The notes: generated by a model not told the origin, from the letters alone. 64,000 bases of DNA from Ornithinimicrobium faecis (GCF_023923225.1 NZ_CP099489.1:3286001-3350000); one strand, 5' to 3'; positions 17,929 through 26,839 are shown, counted from the stretch's first letter. Numbers and translations are program-made.

Positions 17929-19671
17929 GTGACCTCCCTAGAGTCCTCAGTTGTGACCGGACGCCTCCACCCCGCCGAGCCCCACGACGCACCCTGGTGG
18001 CGCCACGCGGTGATCTACCAGATCTATCCACGCTCCTGGGCGGACGACAACGGTGACGGCATCGGCGACCTGCCGGGCATCACAGCTCGCCTGCCCTATC
18101 TGGCCGACCTCGGCGTGGACGCCGTCTGGCTCTCGCCGTTCTACGTCTCACCGATGCGCGATGCCGGCTACGACGTCGCCGACTACCGCGACATCGACCC
18201 GGTCTTCGGCACCCTGGCCGACGCCGACGTCCTGATCGAGCAGGCGCACACGCTGGGTCTGCGGGTCATCGTCGACATGGTGCCCAACCACACCTCCAGC
18301 GAGCACGAGTGGTTCCGGGCGGCACTGGACAGCGCACCCGGGTCCGCAGAGCGGGCGCGCTACATGTTCGCCGAGGGCAAGGGCGCGGACGGGTCGGAGC
18401 CACCGAACAACTGGCAGTCCGTCTTCGGGGGCCCGGCCTGGACCCGTGTCACCGAGCCCGGTGACACGCCCGGGCAGTGGTATCTGCACCTCTTCGACCC
18501 GGGTCAGCCCGACCTGAACTGGGAGAACCCCGAGGTCCGGGAGATGTTCCTGGACGTGCTGCGGTTCTGGCTGGACCGTGGCGTGGACGGCTTCCGCATC
18601 GACGTCGCCCACGGCCTGATCAAGGCCGACGGCCTGCCGGACTGGCACGAGCGCACCGGGATGCTCGGCAGCCACGAGGAGGAGCAGGGCGGTGACACCG
18701 ACCAGTCCGACCGGGCACCGATGTGGGACCAGGACGGTGTGCACGAGATCTACCGTCAGTGGCGCGCCCTCTTGGAGAGCTACAACCCCGAGGGGGACCC
18801 CGCCCGCGACCGCATCCTGTGCGCCGAGGCCTGGGTCGAGCCGATGGAGCGCGCCGCGGCCTACGTGCGCCCCGACGAGATGCACCAGGCCTTCAACTTC
18901 GAGTTCCTGGAGTCACCCTGGCGCGCGGACACCCTGCGCGAGGTCATCACCACCTCGATCTCCGCGGCCGATGCGGTGGGCGCGCCGAGCACCTGGGTGC
19001 TGTCCAACCATGACGTCGTGCGCCACGCCACCCGCCTTGGCCTGCCCATCGGTGAGTCTCGCCCCAACGGCATCGGCATCGGCGACGTGCAGCCCAACGC
19101 CCAGCTGGGCGCGCGTCGAGCGCGCGCGGCCACGACGCTGATGCTGGCCCTGCCCGGCTCGGCCTACCTTTACCAGGGCGAGGAGCTCGGCCTGCCCGAC
19201 CACACGGCGATCCCGGACCACCTGCGCCAGGACCCGACCTTTGAGCGCTCCGAGCACCGCGAGCGCGGCCGGGACGGCTGCCGGGTGCCGATCCCCTGGG
19301 AGGCCGGTGCCCCCGGCTATGGCTTCGGCCCCTCGGCGCAGACCTGGCTCCCCCAGCCCGAGATCTATGGCGCCCTGGCCGTCGACCGGCAGCAGGGCGT
19401 CACGGGGTCCTCGCTCGAGTTGTATCGCACCCTGCTGTCCCTGCGCCGCGAGCTGGACCTCGGCGTTGGCGAGCTGACCTGGGACGAGACCTCAGGTGAC
19501 GACGTCGTGTCCTTCCGGATCACCGACCAGGACGGCGAGAGAGTCCGCGTGATCAGCAACCTGGGGGCCGATCCGGTGGCGATTCCCGACGGCGCCGAGG
19601 TGCTCGTCGCCAGCAGCCGCCTGGTCGACGGTGCGGTCCCGACCGACACCACCGTCTGGCTGCGCCGCTGA
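17929..19671 (+). CDS. GH13 alpha-glucosidase / oligo-1,6-glucosidase
   Basis: This 580-residue intracellular enzyme hydrolyses short alpha-glucosides. The GH13 catalytic residues are visible: nucleophile Asp225 (GFRIDVAHG), acid/base Glu300 (CAEAWVEP) and stabiliser Asp362 (LSNHDVVRH), with the first conserved region DMVPNHTSS near residue 120. The N-terminal WWRHAVIYQIYPRSW is typical of the alpha-glucosidase/trehalose-type subfamilies. Two GTG codons near the start are possible; I use 17929. A small C-terminal beta domain ends the protein. It could act with MalQ on maltodextrins, though no transporter is adjacent. Confidence 0.9.
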   Translation: MTSLESSVVTGRLHPAEPHDAPWWRHAVIYQIYPRSWADDNGDGIGDLPGITARLPYLADLGVDAVWLSPFYVSPMRDAGYDVADYRDIDPVFGTLADADVLIEQAHTLGLRVIVDMVPNHTSSEHEWFRAALDSAPGSAERARYMFAEGKGADGSEPPNNWQSVFGGPAWTRVTEPGDTPGQWYLHLFDPGQPDLNWENPEVREMFLDVLRFWLDRGVDGFRIDVAHGLIKADGLPDWHERTGMLGSHEEEQGGDTDQSDRAPMWDQDGVHEIYRQWRALLESYNPEGDPARDRILCAEAWVEPMERAAAYVRPDEMHQAFNFEFLESPWRADTLREVITTSISAADAVGAPSTWVLSNHDVVRHATRLGLPIGESRPNGIGIGDVQPNAQLGARRARAATTLMLALPGSAYLYQGEELGLPDHTAIPDHLRQDPTFERSEHRERGRDGCRVPIPWEAGAPGYGFGPSAQTWLPQPEIYGALAVDRQQGVTGSSLELYRTLLSLRRELDLGVGELTWDETSGDDVVSFRITDQDGERVRVISNLGADPVAIPDGAEVLVASSRLVDGAVPTDTTVWLRR

Positions 19672-19681
19672 CCTCCCGTGC

Positions 19682-19705
19682 TGACCGGTCACTGCTGACC
19701 GGTCA
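19682..19705. repeat. Tandem palindrome TGACCGGTCA, two copies
   Basis: Two 10-bp perfect palindromes TGACCGGTCA occur at 19682-19691 and 19696-19705, 14 bp apart, within a 14-bp direct repeat. They fill the 31-bp convergent gap and the second covers the stop codon of the CNNM gene. They may be protein-binding sites or part of a transcription end. Confidence 0.6.
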
Positions 19706-21013
19706 CTGCGCGGGAGTCTCCCCCGACTCCTGTGCGGTCACGCGGACCCGGGCGATCCGCATACCGTCCATCTGGAGCACCTCCAGCCGCAGGCCCTCGA
19801 CCTCGACCGTGTCGCCGGCCTCGGCCAGCCGGCCGAGGCGCTCCAGAATCAAGCCACCGACGGTGTCATAGTTCTCGTTGGACAGTTCCTTGCCGGTGAG
19901 GTCCTCGAACTCCTCGATATTGAGGACTCCATCGACAGACAGCGAGTCGCCGTGAGCGAGGGTGGCGTCCTCGGCGTCGGTGTCGGCGTCGTACTCGTCA
20001 TACATCTCGCCGACCACCTCCTCGATGAGGTCCTCCATGGTCACGATGCCGTCGGTGCCGCCGTATTCGTCGACCACCAGCGCGATCTGCTGCTTCTCCG
20101 CACGCAGCCGGTTCATCGCGGGCAGCACGTGCAGGCTCCCCGGCAGGGGGACGATCGGTCGGGTGATGTCGGCGATGCGCTGGGTCGGCCACTCCTGCAC
20201 CGGCACGGCGAAGACGTCGCGGATGTGGACGAACCCGAGGATGTCATCGACCGAGCGGCCCGTCACGGGGAACCGGGAGTGGGACGAGGACACGAGCATG
20301 TCGTGAACCGCCTCCACGGTCTCGTCACCGGAGAGGAAGACCACGTCGGTGCGGGGCCGCATGACCCGGTCCAGATTGCGCTCGTGCGCGCGGAAGACGT
20401 CGGTGAGGATGCGGCGGCTGTAGGGACGCAGTCCCTGGTGGCCCTCGATGATCTCGCGCACCTCGTCGGTGGTCATCTCCTCGGCCGTCGCATTCGGGTC
20501 GCCGCCGACAAGGCGGACGACAAGGTTGGTGGAGGCCGACAGCAACCAGATGACCGGACGGGCCAGTTTGGCGAAGATGTTCAGCGGCGGACCAAGGACC
20601 TTGGTGAACGCCACCGCCTGCTGCATCGCCAGGCGCTTGGGCACCAACTCGCCCAGGACCAGGGACAGATAGGCGATCAGCAGGGTCATCGCAATGAGCG
20701 CCACCGTGTCGGCCACCCCCTCCGGGATCCCCCACCCGGTGAGCACCGGCACCAGGTCCGGAGCAATGGTCGAGCCGCCATACGCCGAGGAGAAGAACCC
20801 GGCGACGGTGACACCGATCTGCACCGCCGACAGGAACTGGTTGGGATTGCGCACCAGGGCACCGATCCGCTCCCCGCGCTGACCACTCGCCTCGATCTTG
20901 CGCACCTGCCCATCGCGCAGCGAGACGATCGCCATCTCTGTGCCCGCGAAGACACCGCCGATCAGCACGAAGACCAGCACGAGGCCGAGATTGACCAGAG
21001 TTTGTGAGTCCAC
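19703..21013 (-). CDS. CNNM/CorC-type transporter (HlyC/CorC family, DUF21-CBS-CorC_C)
   Basis: This 436-residue membrane protein has an N-terminal DUF21 domain with about four membrane segments (residues 1-190), a pair of CBS domains (about 205-325; DRVMRPRTDVVFL and FGHIRDVF-type motifs, here FVHIRDVF) and a C-terminal CorC_HlyC domain (about 345-430). Family members are linked to Mg2+/Co2+ efflux or homeostasis; the haemolysin label is historical. The start is the ATG at 21013. It is divergent from an ArsR-like regulator 101 bp away, whose operator could affect both genes. Confidence 0.88.
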   Translation of the reverse strand: MDSQTLVNLGLVLVFVLIGGVFAGTEMAIVSLRDGQVRKIEASGQRGERIGALVRNPNQFLSAVQIGVTVAGFFSSAYGGSTIAPDLVPVLTGWGIPEGVADTVALIAMTLLIAYLSLVLGELVPKRLAMQQAVAFTKVLGPPLNIFAKLARPVIWLLSASTNLVVRLVGGDPNATAEEMTTDEVREIIEGHQGLRPYSRRILTDVFRAHERNLDRVMRPRTDVVFLSGDETVEAVHDMLVSSSHSRFPVTGRSVDDILGFVHIRDVFAVPVQEWPTQRIADITRPIVPLPGSLHVLPAMNRLRAEKQQIALVVDEYGGTDGIVTMEDLIEEVVGEMYDEYDADTDAEDATLAHGDSLSVDGVLNIEEFEDLTGKELSNENYDTVGGLILERLGRLAEAGDTVEVEGLRLEVLQMDGMRIARVRVTAQESGETPAQ

Positions 21014-21069
21014 GCCACGACGCTATCGGCAGACGACGTCGCCAGCCGCATTCTCCACCGGTTCCTGGC

Positions 21070-21085
21070 ATTGAGAGTTCTCAAT
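21070..21085. promoter_or_regulatory. Palindromic operator upstream of the ArsR-like regulator
   Basis: ATTGAGA-GT-TCTCAAT is a perfect 7-bp inverted repeat with a 2-base spacer, 29 bp before the regulator ATG and 57 bp from the divergent CNNM start. Position and symmetry suit a winged-helix dimer site. Confidence 0.6.
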
Positions 21086-21114
21086 CCCAGCGCCCTCGGC
21101 GTTACACTCGGCCC

Positions 21115-21768
21115 ATGACCGGCGACGACGCCGCGGAACTCACGCCTGAGGAGCCTTTGTCCGCGACCCCACGTGACCCCGCAACAGACGGTGTGGGCGA
21201 CGCCGATGCCGGGGCCAACGCCAGTGCCGACACGCCGAAGCATCGAGAGCGGCGCTCGGCAACGGACGCCGAGGCTCGTGCCCTCGCCTCCAGCCTCCGC
21301 CTGCGCATCCTGCGGCTCACCCTGGACGAGCCGCTGACCAACAAGGAGATCGCCGAGGCACTGGACCGCAACCCAGCCTCCGTCCTGCACCACGTGCGCA
21401 CCCTGGTCGACACCGGCTTCCTGCGGGCCGAGGCGGTGCGGCGCGGCACCCGCGGCTCACGCGAGATCCCCTATCGCGCCACCGGCAAGTCCTGGAACCT
21501 CGACACCCACGGCGTGACGGCCGGCCCGATCGTGGAGGCGTTCGTCTCCGAGATCGGCACGGTGCCCGCGCACCAGCGCGAGCTGTCCCGCATGCGCCTC
21601 AACGGCAGCGACCTGGAGGAGTTCCGCAAGCGGCTCTATGAGTTGGTCACCGACTTTTATGAGCGGCCCCGCGACACGCAGTCCGCGCCGCACTCGGTGT
21701 TCATCGCGATGCACCCGGACACCTCGACACCACGTCGCCACGCCCCCGGTCCCCCCGCAAAAGAATAA
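21115..21768 (+). CDS. ArsR/HTH_20-type winged-helix regulator
   Basis: This 217-residue protein has a disordered acidic N-terminus of about 45 residues, then a winged helix (about 50-115; SLRLRILRLTLDEPLTNKEIAEAL and the recognition helix ASVLHHVRTLVDTGFL) and a C-terminal region of about 90 residues with the conserved GTRGSREIPYRATGKSW segment. This arrangement is common among uncharacterised actinobacterial HTH_20 regulators. I place the start at the ATG at 21115, although the frame is open further upstream. Its TAA stop lies within the first unit of a 32-bp intergenic repeat. Confidence 0.8.
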   Translation: MTGDDAAELTPEEPLSATPRDPATDGVGDADAGANASADTPKHRERRSATDAEARALASSLRLRILRLTLDEPLTNKEIAEALDRNPASVLHHVRTLVDTGFLRAEAVRRGTRGSREIPYRATGKSWNLDTHGVTAGPIVEAFVSEIGTVPAHQRELSRMRLNGSDLEEFRKRLYELVTDFYERPRDTQSAPHSVFIAMHPDTSTPRRHAPGPPAKE

Positions 21769-21840
21769 AGGTCTCGTACGCGCTGCCCGTAAAACTGTCA
21801 AGGTCTCGTACACCAGAGCCGGATACTCCGAGAAATCTCT
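21765..21840 (+). repeat. 32-bp iterated intergenic repeat, locus B
   Basis: A unit ATAAAGGTCTCGTACGC begins at the stop codon of the regulator gene, followed exactly 32 bp later (GGT at 21770 and 21802) by AAGGTCTCGTACACC and then by a degenerate third block near 21831. The core AGGTCTCGTAC matches the repeats at 3007-3117 and 35438-35487. The rest of the gap up to 22008 contains no gene that I can support. Confidence 0.8.
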
Positions 21841-21956
21841 TGGGCCGCACGCCGTGGGTCGCACAAGACCACCCACTGCGGCGCTCCTCGACGTGGTGTG
21901 GTGATACCCGCCAGCCGGGATCTCGATGTCTTGCCGGTCTTGGTAGGCGATGCCTC

Positions 21957-22005
21957 GCATACTCTCGGGGCAGGGCGTGCAAGACCTCTATTCTTTTACT
22001 GGGGT
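21957..22005 (-). repeat. Intergenic repeat unit in reverse orientation, locus C
   Basis: Read on the minus strand, this stretch is AAAGAATAGAGGTCTTGCACGC followed by CCTGCCCC, written here in two parts; it matches locus B in sequence order. It begins just after the stop codon of the minus-strand gene at 22009, mirroring locus B, which begins at the stop of the plus-strand gene. Only one clear unit is present. Confidence 0.7.
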
Positions 22006-22008
22006 GGG

Positions 22009-22695
22009 TCAGCGGGTCAGGATGTGACCGACCGGGGTGCTGGCACGCGTCCACGGGCCGGCCCGGAAGACACTGACCTCCGCTCCTGGGCGGACAAAGC
22101 CCAGACCGTAGGCCGCGAGGCCGACTCCCGCGGTCAGTGCCCCGTCGGCGACGGACCGCTCCCAGACTCGCTTGCGCAGCGCCTCGACGGCGTGACCACC
22201 GGACCCTTCGGGCGCTCCCTGGGCGATCTCGGAGATGCCGGCCTTGGCCACCTCGAGCAGGTCGTCGCCGGCGACGATGCCGACCTGCTCCCAGCCGGAG
22301 CGAGCCGGTGTCAGTGCGGTCCACGTCTCGGTGTTCTCCATCGGCGGGACGGGCAACACGGTGCTGAGGTCCCCCGTGCCAGCCCGCCGGGCCAGCCGGT
22401 CACTGATCGCGGCCAGGGGCACCGTGGTGTCCAACTCGGCCACGCCGTGCAGGGCGGTCAGCGGCATGGTCCGCAGGCCGAGCACGACGCCCTGCCCCAC
22501 CAGGCCGCGCCCGGGCAGCACACACACCCACGCAGCCAGGACCCCGCCGCTGACCAGCAGTCGGACCGACCCCTGGGCCATCAGCGTGCGGGCGCGCCGC
22601 ACAAAGGTGCCCAGGTCATGCAGGCTCTCCACGTCCGGGAACTCCAGCGCGGGGCCGCCCGGAGCAGCGCCGCCCGGCGTGAGGTCAGTGGGCAC
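22009..22695 (-). CDS. Conserved hypothetical protein downstream of a thioesterase
   Basis: I do not recognise a family for this 228-residue protein. It looks soluble and alpha/beta, with conserved-looking segments SLHDLGTFVRRARTL, LGLRTMPLTALHGVAELDTTVPLAAISDRL and SGWEQVGIVAGDDLLEVAKAG, and no signal peptide or clear membrane helix. The GTG at 22695 overlaps the stop of the upstream thioesterase gene by 11 bp, so the two are coupled. The association suggests an accessory role in acyl-CoA or lipid metabolism, but this is context only. Its stop is followed immediately by a dispersed repeat unit. Confidence 0.65.
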   Translation of the reverse strand: MPTDLTPGGAAPGGPALEFPDVESLHDLGTFVRRARTLMAQGSVRLLVSGGVLAAWVCVLPGRGLVGQGVVLGLRTMPLTALHGVAELDTTVPLAAISDRLARRAGTGDLSTVLPVPPMENTETWTALTPARSGWEQVGIVAGDDLLEVAKAGISEIAQGAPEGSGGHAVEALRKRVWERSVADGALTAGVGLAAYGLGFVRPGAEVSVFRAGPWTRASTPVGHILTR

Positions 22696-23161
22696 GACGG
22701 TCCTTGTGGCTGCGCAGCAGCAGAGGCTCGCCCGCGACCGACTCCATGGCCGCGCGCTCATGCTCGGCGATCCGGCGGGGCCGCTGAGCGGTCAGGTCAT
22801 AGGTGACCAGAGTGGACTCGGCCTTCGCAAAGGTGAGGTCACTGCCGCGCTGCCCCACGACATACGAGATGTCAAAGCTGGCCCCGCTGATGGCCGAGCA
22901 CCACAACGTCACCAGCGCCGGCTCATAGCTGAAGGTCATCGGCGCCAGATAGTCGATCTCCGAGCGCGCCACCAGCACGCCGTCCTCCAGCAGCGAGCGC
23001 TCCTGGCCGAACCACTCGTGGAAGGCATAGACGCGGGCCTCCTCCAGATAACGCAGATATTGCACGTTGTTGACATGCCCGTAGGCGTCCATGTCTGACC
23101 AGCGCACGGCGACCTCCACGGTCGTGGCGTTGGCAGGCACGGGGATGGCGGGAGGTGGCAT
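22685..23161 (-). CDS. Acyl-CoA thioesterase, 4HBT hot-dog family
   Basis: This 158-residue protein has the 4-hydroxybenzoyl-CoA-thioesterase (FadM/YbgC-like) signature WSDMDAYGHVNNVQYLRYLEEAR with the catalytic Asp, given here by its core DAYGHVNN at residues 25-32, followed by the hot-dog helix (RVYAFHEWF) and sheet. Such enzymes release fatty acids from acyl-CoA. It is the first gene of a two-gene minus-strand unit and diverges from a TesB-type thioesterase 45 bp away, so two thioesterases of different folds share this promoter region. Confidence 0.88.
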   Translation of the reverse strand: MPPPAIPVPANATTVEVAVRWSDMDAYGHVNNVQYLRYLEEARVYAFHEWFGQERSLLEDGVLVARSEIDYLAPMTFSYEPALVTLWCSAISGASFDISYVVGQRGSDLTFAKAESTLVTYDLTAQRPRRIAEHERAAMESVAGEPLLLRSHKDRRAH

Positions 23162-23206
23162 GCGCTCATCCTCTCAGGTGGCCTGCGGTCTACTACAGTT
23201 CGCGGG

Positions 23207-24142
23207 GTGACCCCCACGCCAGAAGACCAGCTGACCGATCTGCTCAACGTGCTCGATCTGACCTTCGAGGGCAAGACCACGGTGCGCGTTGCCTCCCTCG
23301 AGGGCGTGGACGAGGACCTGCACGACAGCGCGGGCGAGGTCTTCGTCGGCAACAGCCAGCCGATGCCGCACGGCCGGGTCTTCGGCGGGCAGGTGCTGTC
23401 CCAGTGCGTCGTCGCCGCCGGGCGCACCGTGGACCTCGACGACGGGGACGGCCAGCGGCACATCCACAGCCTGCACGGCTATTTCCTGCGCCCCGGTGAT
23501 GCCAACAAGCCGATCCGGTTCCTGGTGGACCGGATGCGCGACGGCGGCTCGTTCTCGGCTCGGCGGGTGCACGCGGTCCAGGACGGTCGGATCCTGCTGT
23601 CGATGATCGCCTCCTTCCAGGACCTGTCCGAGGGGCTCGACCACCAGATCCCGATGCCCGACGTCCCCGCCCCCGAGGACCTGCAGCCCGATGCCGAGCT
23701 GCTCGCCCAGATCGACCACCCGTTGGCACGGCACGCTGCTGCCCGCGCGGTCGAGCTGCGCCACGTCGACCCCCAGCTCTATCCCGGCTCCGACGCCGAG
23801 CCCTCGGAGTCGCAGTCGGTGTGGATGCGTCTGCCCGGGGTGCTGCCAGATGACCCGCACCTACACGCCGCGGTGCTGGCCTATGCCTCGGACTACAGCC
23901 TGCTCGAGCCGGTGCTGCGCAAGCACGGCATCATGTGGGGCGACCCCCGCCTGCGCATCGCCAGCCTGGACCACGCCATGTGGTTCCATCGCCCGGCCAG
24001 GGCCGACCAGTGGGTGCTCTACACCCAGGTCTCCCCCTCCGCGCAGGGCGGACGTGGCCTCGGTCAGGGGCACATGTTCACCCGTGACGGCACCCTGCTG
24101 GCCACGGTCGGCCAGGAGGGCATGACCCGGCTCAAGGCGTGA
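23207..24142 (+). CDS. tesB: Acyl-CoA thioesterase II (TesB family)
   Basis: This 311-residue protein contains the double hot-dog TesB fold. The N-terminal half has GQVLSQCVVAAGRTV and the LHGYFLRPGD motif, and the C-terminal half has the conserved segment ASLDHAMWFHRPARADQW (around residues 255-272), which includes the catalytic Asp, and ends GQEGMTR. It hydrolyses medium- to long-chain acyl-CoA. The GTG at 23207 is used. It is divergent from the 4HBT thioesterase. Confidence 0.92.
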   Translation: MTPTPEDQLTDLLNVLDLTFEGKTTVRVASLEGVDEDLHDSAGEVFVGNSQPMPHGRVFGGQVLSQCVVAAGRTVDLDDGDGQRHIHSLHGYFLRPGDANKPIRFLVDRMRDGGSFSARRVHAVQDGRILLSMIASFQDLSEGLDHQIPMPDVPAPEDLQPDAELLAQIDHPLARHAAARAVELRHVDPQLYPGSDAEPSESQSVWMRLPGVLPDDPHLHAAVLAYASDYSLLEPVLRKHGIMWGDPRLRIASLDHAMWFHRPARADQWVLYTQVSPSAQGGRGLGQGHMFTRDGTLLATVGQEGMTRLKA

Positions 24143-24335
24143 GAGACGAGCGACTCCTCGAACTCTGGGCGGACGAGGAGACCCAGCCTCCGCGGGTCAC
24201 CCGCAGGCGCTTCTGGCTCCAGTCGCACAAGCCCACCTGAATGGGGCGGTGACCACTGGACACCGGACGCAGTCCCTCACGATCAAACTGGAATCCCGGG
24301 AAGACCAGGCCCGGGCTCGGGCCGACTGCCTTCAT
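24132..24335 (-). pseudogene. Remnant of a ParS/MbcA-type (Xre-RES) antitoxin toxin-binding domain
   Basis: A 67-codon reading frame starts at 24335 behind GAGGAGG and contains LVFPGFQFDREGLRPV, which resembles the FPxFQFD hallmark of the Xre/MbcA/ParS toxin-binding domain. The frame then loses similarity, while an alternate frame continues with a plausible C-terminal block (LEPEAPAGDPRRLGLL). This suggests a truncated and frameshifted antitoxin gene. No RES-domain toxin is adjacent. The N-terminal HTH is missing. It overlaps the tesB 3' end by 11 bp. Confidence 0.35.
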
Positions 24336-24349
24336 CTGAATGTTCCTCC

Positions 24350-25252
24350 TCAGAGGCCCGCGGCCTGCTCGACCAGCTCACCGACGAGCGCATAGGCTGC
24401 CGGGTCCGTGTCGTTGGCCATGCCGAGCATCACTGTGTCGGTGCCGACCTCGGCCAGGGCACCGAGTTTGTCGACGGCTTGGGCGACGCTGAGGGAGGTC
24501 TCTCCCGAGGGCATGGTGTCGCCCCCGTCCCGGGTCAGGGAGATTCGGCTCAGCACCGAGTGCTCGATGTCCTTGGGGTCGCGACCGAGGTCGGCGCAGT
24601 GCCGCGCGAGCACGTCAAACTTGCCCTTCAGCACCCCCGGCCCGGAGTAGTCGAACAGGTTACAGGCGTCGGCATACTGCGCCACCAGCCGCAGCGTCTT
24701 GCGCTCCCCACCGCCGCCGATCAGCACCGGCGGTCGTCGCACGGGCTGCGGAGAGCTCAGGGGTCGCTCCAGGTGATGGTGCGCCCCGGCATACGGCTCC
24801 TCGTTGCCGTCCCACATCTGCCCAACGATCTGCAGGGTTTCCTCGAGCCGCTCGAACCGCTCGGCGACCGGTGGATAGGGCACGCCGAGCGCGCGGTGCT
24901 CCTCCTCGAACCAGGCCGCCCCGATGCCGAGCCAGGCCCGCCCACCGGAGAGGACGTCGAGGGTGGTCACCGTCTTGGCGAGCAGACCGGGGTGCCGATA
25001 GGTCACCCCGGTCACCATCGCGCCGAGCTCGATCCGCGAGGTGACGCCAGCGGCGAACCCGAGGGTGGTGTAGGCCTCGAGCATCTCCGACTCCGGGGGC
25101 CCGATGTCAGGGATCTGGAGGAAGTGGTCCATCACCCACAGGCTGGACAGCCCGACTGCCTCCGCGTCACGGGCGATGCGGGTGAATGTCGGGCCGATCG
25201 AGGCCGGTGCATCCGGCCACGACCAGTAAGAGACCTGGAGTCCGAGTTTCAT
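24350..25252 (-). CDS. LLM-class F420-dependent oxidoreductase
   Basis: This 300-residue TIM-barrel protein belongs to the bacterial luciferase-like family that uses F420 in actinobacteria. Landmarks are the N-terminal MKLGLQVSYWSW strand, LWVMDHFLQIP near residue 40, the conserved TYRHPGLLAKTVTTLDVLSGGRAWLGIGAAW core (quoted by its motif SGGRAWLGIGAAW), and the VLIGGGGERKTLRLVAQYAD phosphate-binding loop. The start is the ATG at 25252, where family similarity begins; the frame is open about 22 codons upstream. The substrate is unknown. It is followed on the same strand by the antitoxin remnant. Confidence 0.9.
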   Translation of the reverse strand: MKLGLQVSYWSWPDAPASIGPTFTRIARDAEAVGLSSLWVMDHFLQIPDIGPPESEMLEAYTTLGFAAGVTSRIELGAMVTGVTYRHPGLLAKTVTTLDVLSGGRAWLGIGAAWFEEEHRALGVPYPPVAERFERLEETLQIVGQMWDGNEEPYAGAHHHLERPLSSPQPVRRPPVLIGGGGERKTLRLVAQYADACNLFDYSGPGVLKGKFDVLARHCADLGRDPKDIEHSVLSRISLTRDGGDTMPSGETSLSVAQAVDKLGALAEVGTDTVMLGMANDTDPAAYALVGELVEQAAGL

Positions 25253-25290
25253 GACTCCAGTGTGCGGGATTTTGGGCCCCCCGGCCACGG

Positions 25291-25884
25291 TCACCCCTGA
25301 GCGGGCGCGGCCTCCCACGCCGGGTCGCGGCCCGTCAGGCCGATGAGACGGTCCAGGTCCGGGGCGGACTTCGCCACGGGGACCGGCGGGCCGAACAGCC
25401 CGTCGGCCTCCTCCATCGGCGGGAGCGAGGACAGGAAGTCCAGCAGGGCACGCACGTCCGTCTCACGCGGGGTGAAGGGTTGACCGGTGGCGCGGGCCAG
25501 CTCCCAGCCGTGCACGATCAGCTCGTCGAGCACGAACATCCCGGCGACCGGCGCGGGCAGCGGCACGCCGCCCTGAACCGTCTCCCCCTCCCACGCGGAC
25601 GGCTCGGCCCACGCCAGGGCCAGCTCCGTCAACTGCGTGGGGACACGCTGGCGCCAGTCTGGCCGGAGCTGCGCGGCGTCGCCGTCGCGCAGGTCCTCCG
25701 GCGCCACGGGCGTCTTGTGGGCGGCGGACTGGAGGCCGGCGGAGAGTCCGTCGATGTGCTCGAGCAGGTCACCGACGCGATAGCCCTCCGACGGGGTGGG
25801 GCCCGTCAACCGCTCTGCCGGGAGGTTCGCCACGAGCTGCCCGAGGGCATCCGAGGCCGGGCGGAGATCATGAAGTGCGCTCAT
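25291..25884 (-). CDS. DinB/mycothiol-dependent maleylpyruvate-isomerase-like protein (TIGR03086-type)
   Basis: This 197-residue protein resembles the actinobacterial TIGR03086/MDMPI N-terminal family: a four-helix DinB-like bundle with PSEGYRVGDLLEHIDGL near residue 33-50 (first His ligand) and LDELIVHGWELARATGQP near 118-136 (second His). Members are thought to be metal-dependent thiol transferases using mycothiol; the reaction of this one is unknown. It is transcribed with the VOC gene upstream (17-bp gap) and the LLM gene downstream. Confidence 0.8.
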   Translation of the reverse strand: MSALHDLRPASDALGQLVANLPAERLTGPTPSEGYRVGDLLEHIDGLSAGLQSAAHKTPVAPEDLRDGDAAQLRPDWRQRVPTQLTELALAWAEPSAWEGETVQGGVPLPAPVAGMFVLDELIVHGWELARATGQPFTPRETDVRALLDFLSSLPPMEEADGLFGPPVPVAKSAPDLDRLIGLTGRDPAWEAAPAQG

Positions 25885-25901
25885 GGCACCACGTTAAAGG
25901 C

Positions 25902-26636
25902 TCAGGGCGTCCCCGGGTCGGACAGCACGCACAGCTCGTTGCCGGAGGGGTCGCGCAGGACCACCCACGGCTGCCCCTGAGCCCAGTCCTCCGTGGCTCG
26001 CGTCGCACCGAGAGACAGCGCCAGCTCGACGAGACCGGCCTGATCGGGACCACCGGGCTCAGGCCGAACATCCAGGTGCGTGCGATTCTGCCGGATTTTG
26101 GGCTCCGGCTCTGGACAGAGCTCCAGCAGCGGCCCGCGCAGGCTCGGGTGTCGCAAGGACACCGGACCGATGCCCTGCGCGGGCACCCAGCCGGTCAGCG
26201 CGGCATAGAAAGCCCCGTCTCGCTCGGGGTCAGCGCTGTCCAGCGGCAGGGCAGCGATGGGGCCGGTGTTGCGATACGCAGGCCGCTGATCCATGACGCA
26301 GAAGGCATTGCCGTCCGGGTCGGCGAGCACCACCCACGGCACGTCGCCCTGGCCGATGTCGGCGCGCGTGGCCCCCAGGCCCAGCAGTCGCTCCACCACC
26401 GCGGCCTGCTCCTCCGCGTCGCCGCCGAGGAGGTCGAGGTGCAACCGCCAGCTTGGGGGCGGCGGATCAGGCACTCGCTCGATGCAGAGGTCGAGCCAGA
26501 AGTCCCCCAGCTCCAGCCGTCCCTCGAACAGGTCCGGCTCGGACATCCCCGCATCCACCAGGCCGAGCGCACAGGCCCAGAACTCCCCCGTCCGTTGTGG
26601 GTCACGGGCCTGCACGTTGATGTTTTCCAGCACCAT
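25902..26636 (-). CDS. VOC/glyoxalase-like protein with two domains
   Basis: This 244-residue protein has two vicinal-oxygen-chelate domains (about residues 1-115 and 125-240), each ending in a strand of the type WVVLADPDGNAFCVM or WVVLRDPSGNELCVL. Tandem VOC proteins of this glyoxalase_6 type are common in actinobacteria; most lack a defined substrate. I use the ATG at 26636 (MVLENINVQ); an in-frame ATG at 26666 is possible. The frame is open far upstream, but that sequence lacks similarity. It diverges from the arginine deiminase gene. Confidence 0.82.
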   Translation of the reverse strand: MVLENINVQARDPQRTGEFWACALGLVDAGMSEPDLFEGRLELGDFWLDLCIERVPDPPPPSWRLHLDLLGGDAEEQAAVVERLLGLGATRADIGQGDVPWVVLADPDGNAFCVMDQRPAYRNTGPIAALPLDSADPERDGAFYAALTGWVPAQGIGPVSLRHPSLRGPLLELCPEPEPKIRQNRTHLDVRPEPGGPDQAGLVELALSLGATRATEDWAQGQPWVVLRDPSGNELCVLSDPGTP

Positions 26637-26839
26637 GTCGTCCACGTTAGTGGCCGGCACCGACATCCCGGCCGAAACAGCTGTGCCACACCCTTGTGCT
26701 GATCTGTTCCGTGCGGAAGTGTGGGAGTTGAACTCGGGCCCGGTCGTCTGGAGGAAGCGGAGATGTCCGCTGAGACAACACAAATGGGCATCACGACACT
26801 GAGCGTTGCCACAACAACAGAACTCAGGAAGGAACGTCA

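Noticed and set aside
24139..24240. A 33-codon GTG-started frame after tesB
   Set aside because: It is short with no ribosome-binding site, and the region is better explained by an antitoxin remnant on the other strand.
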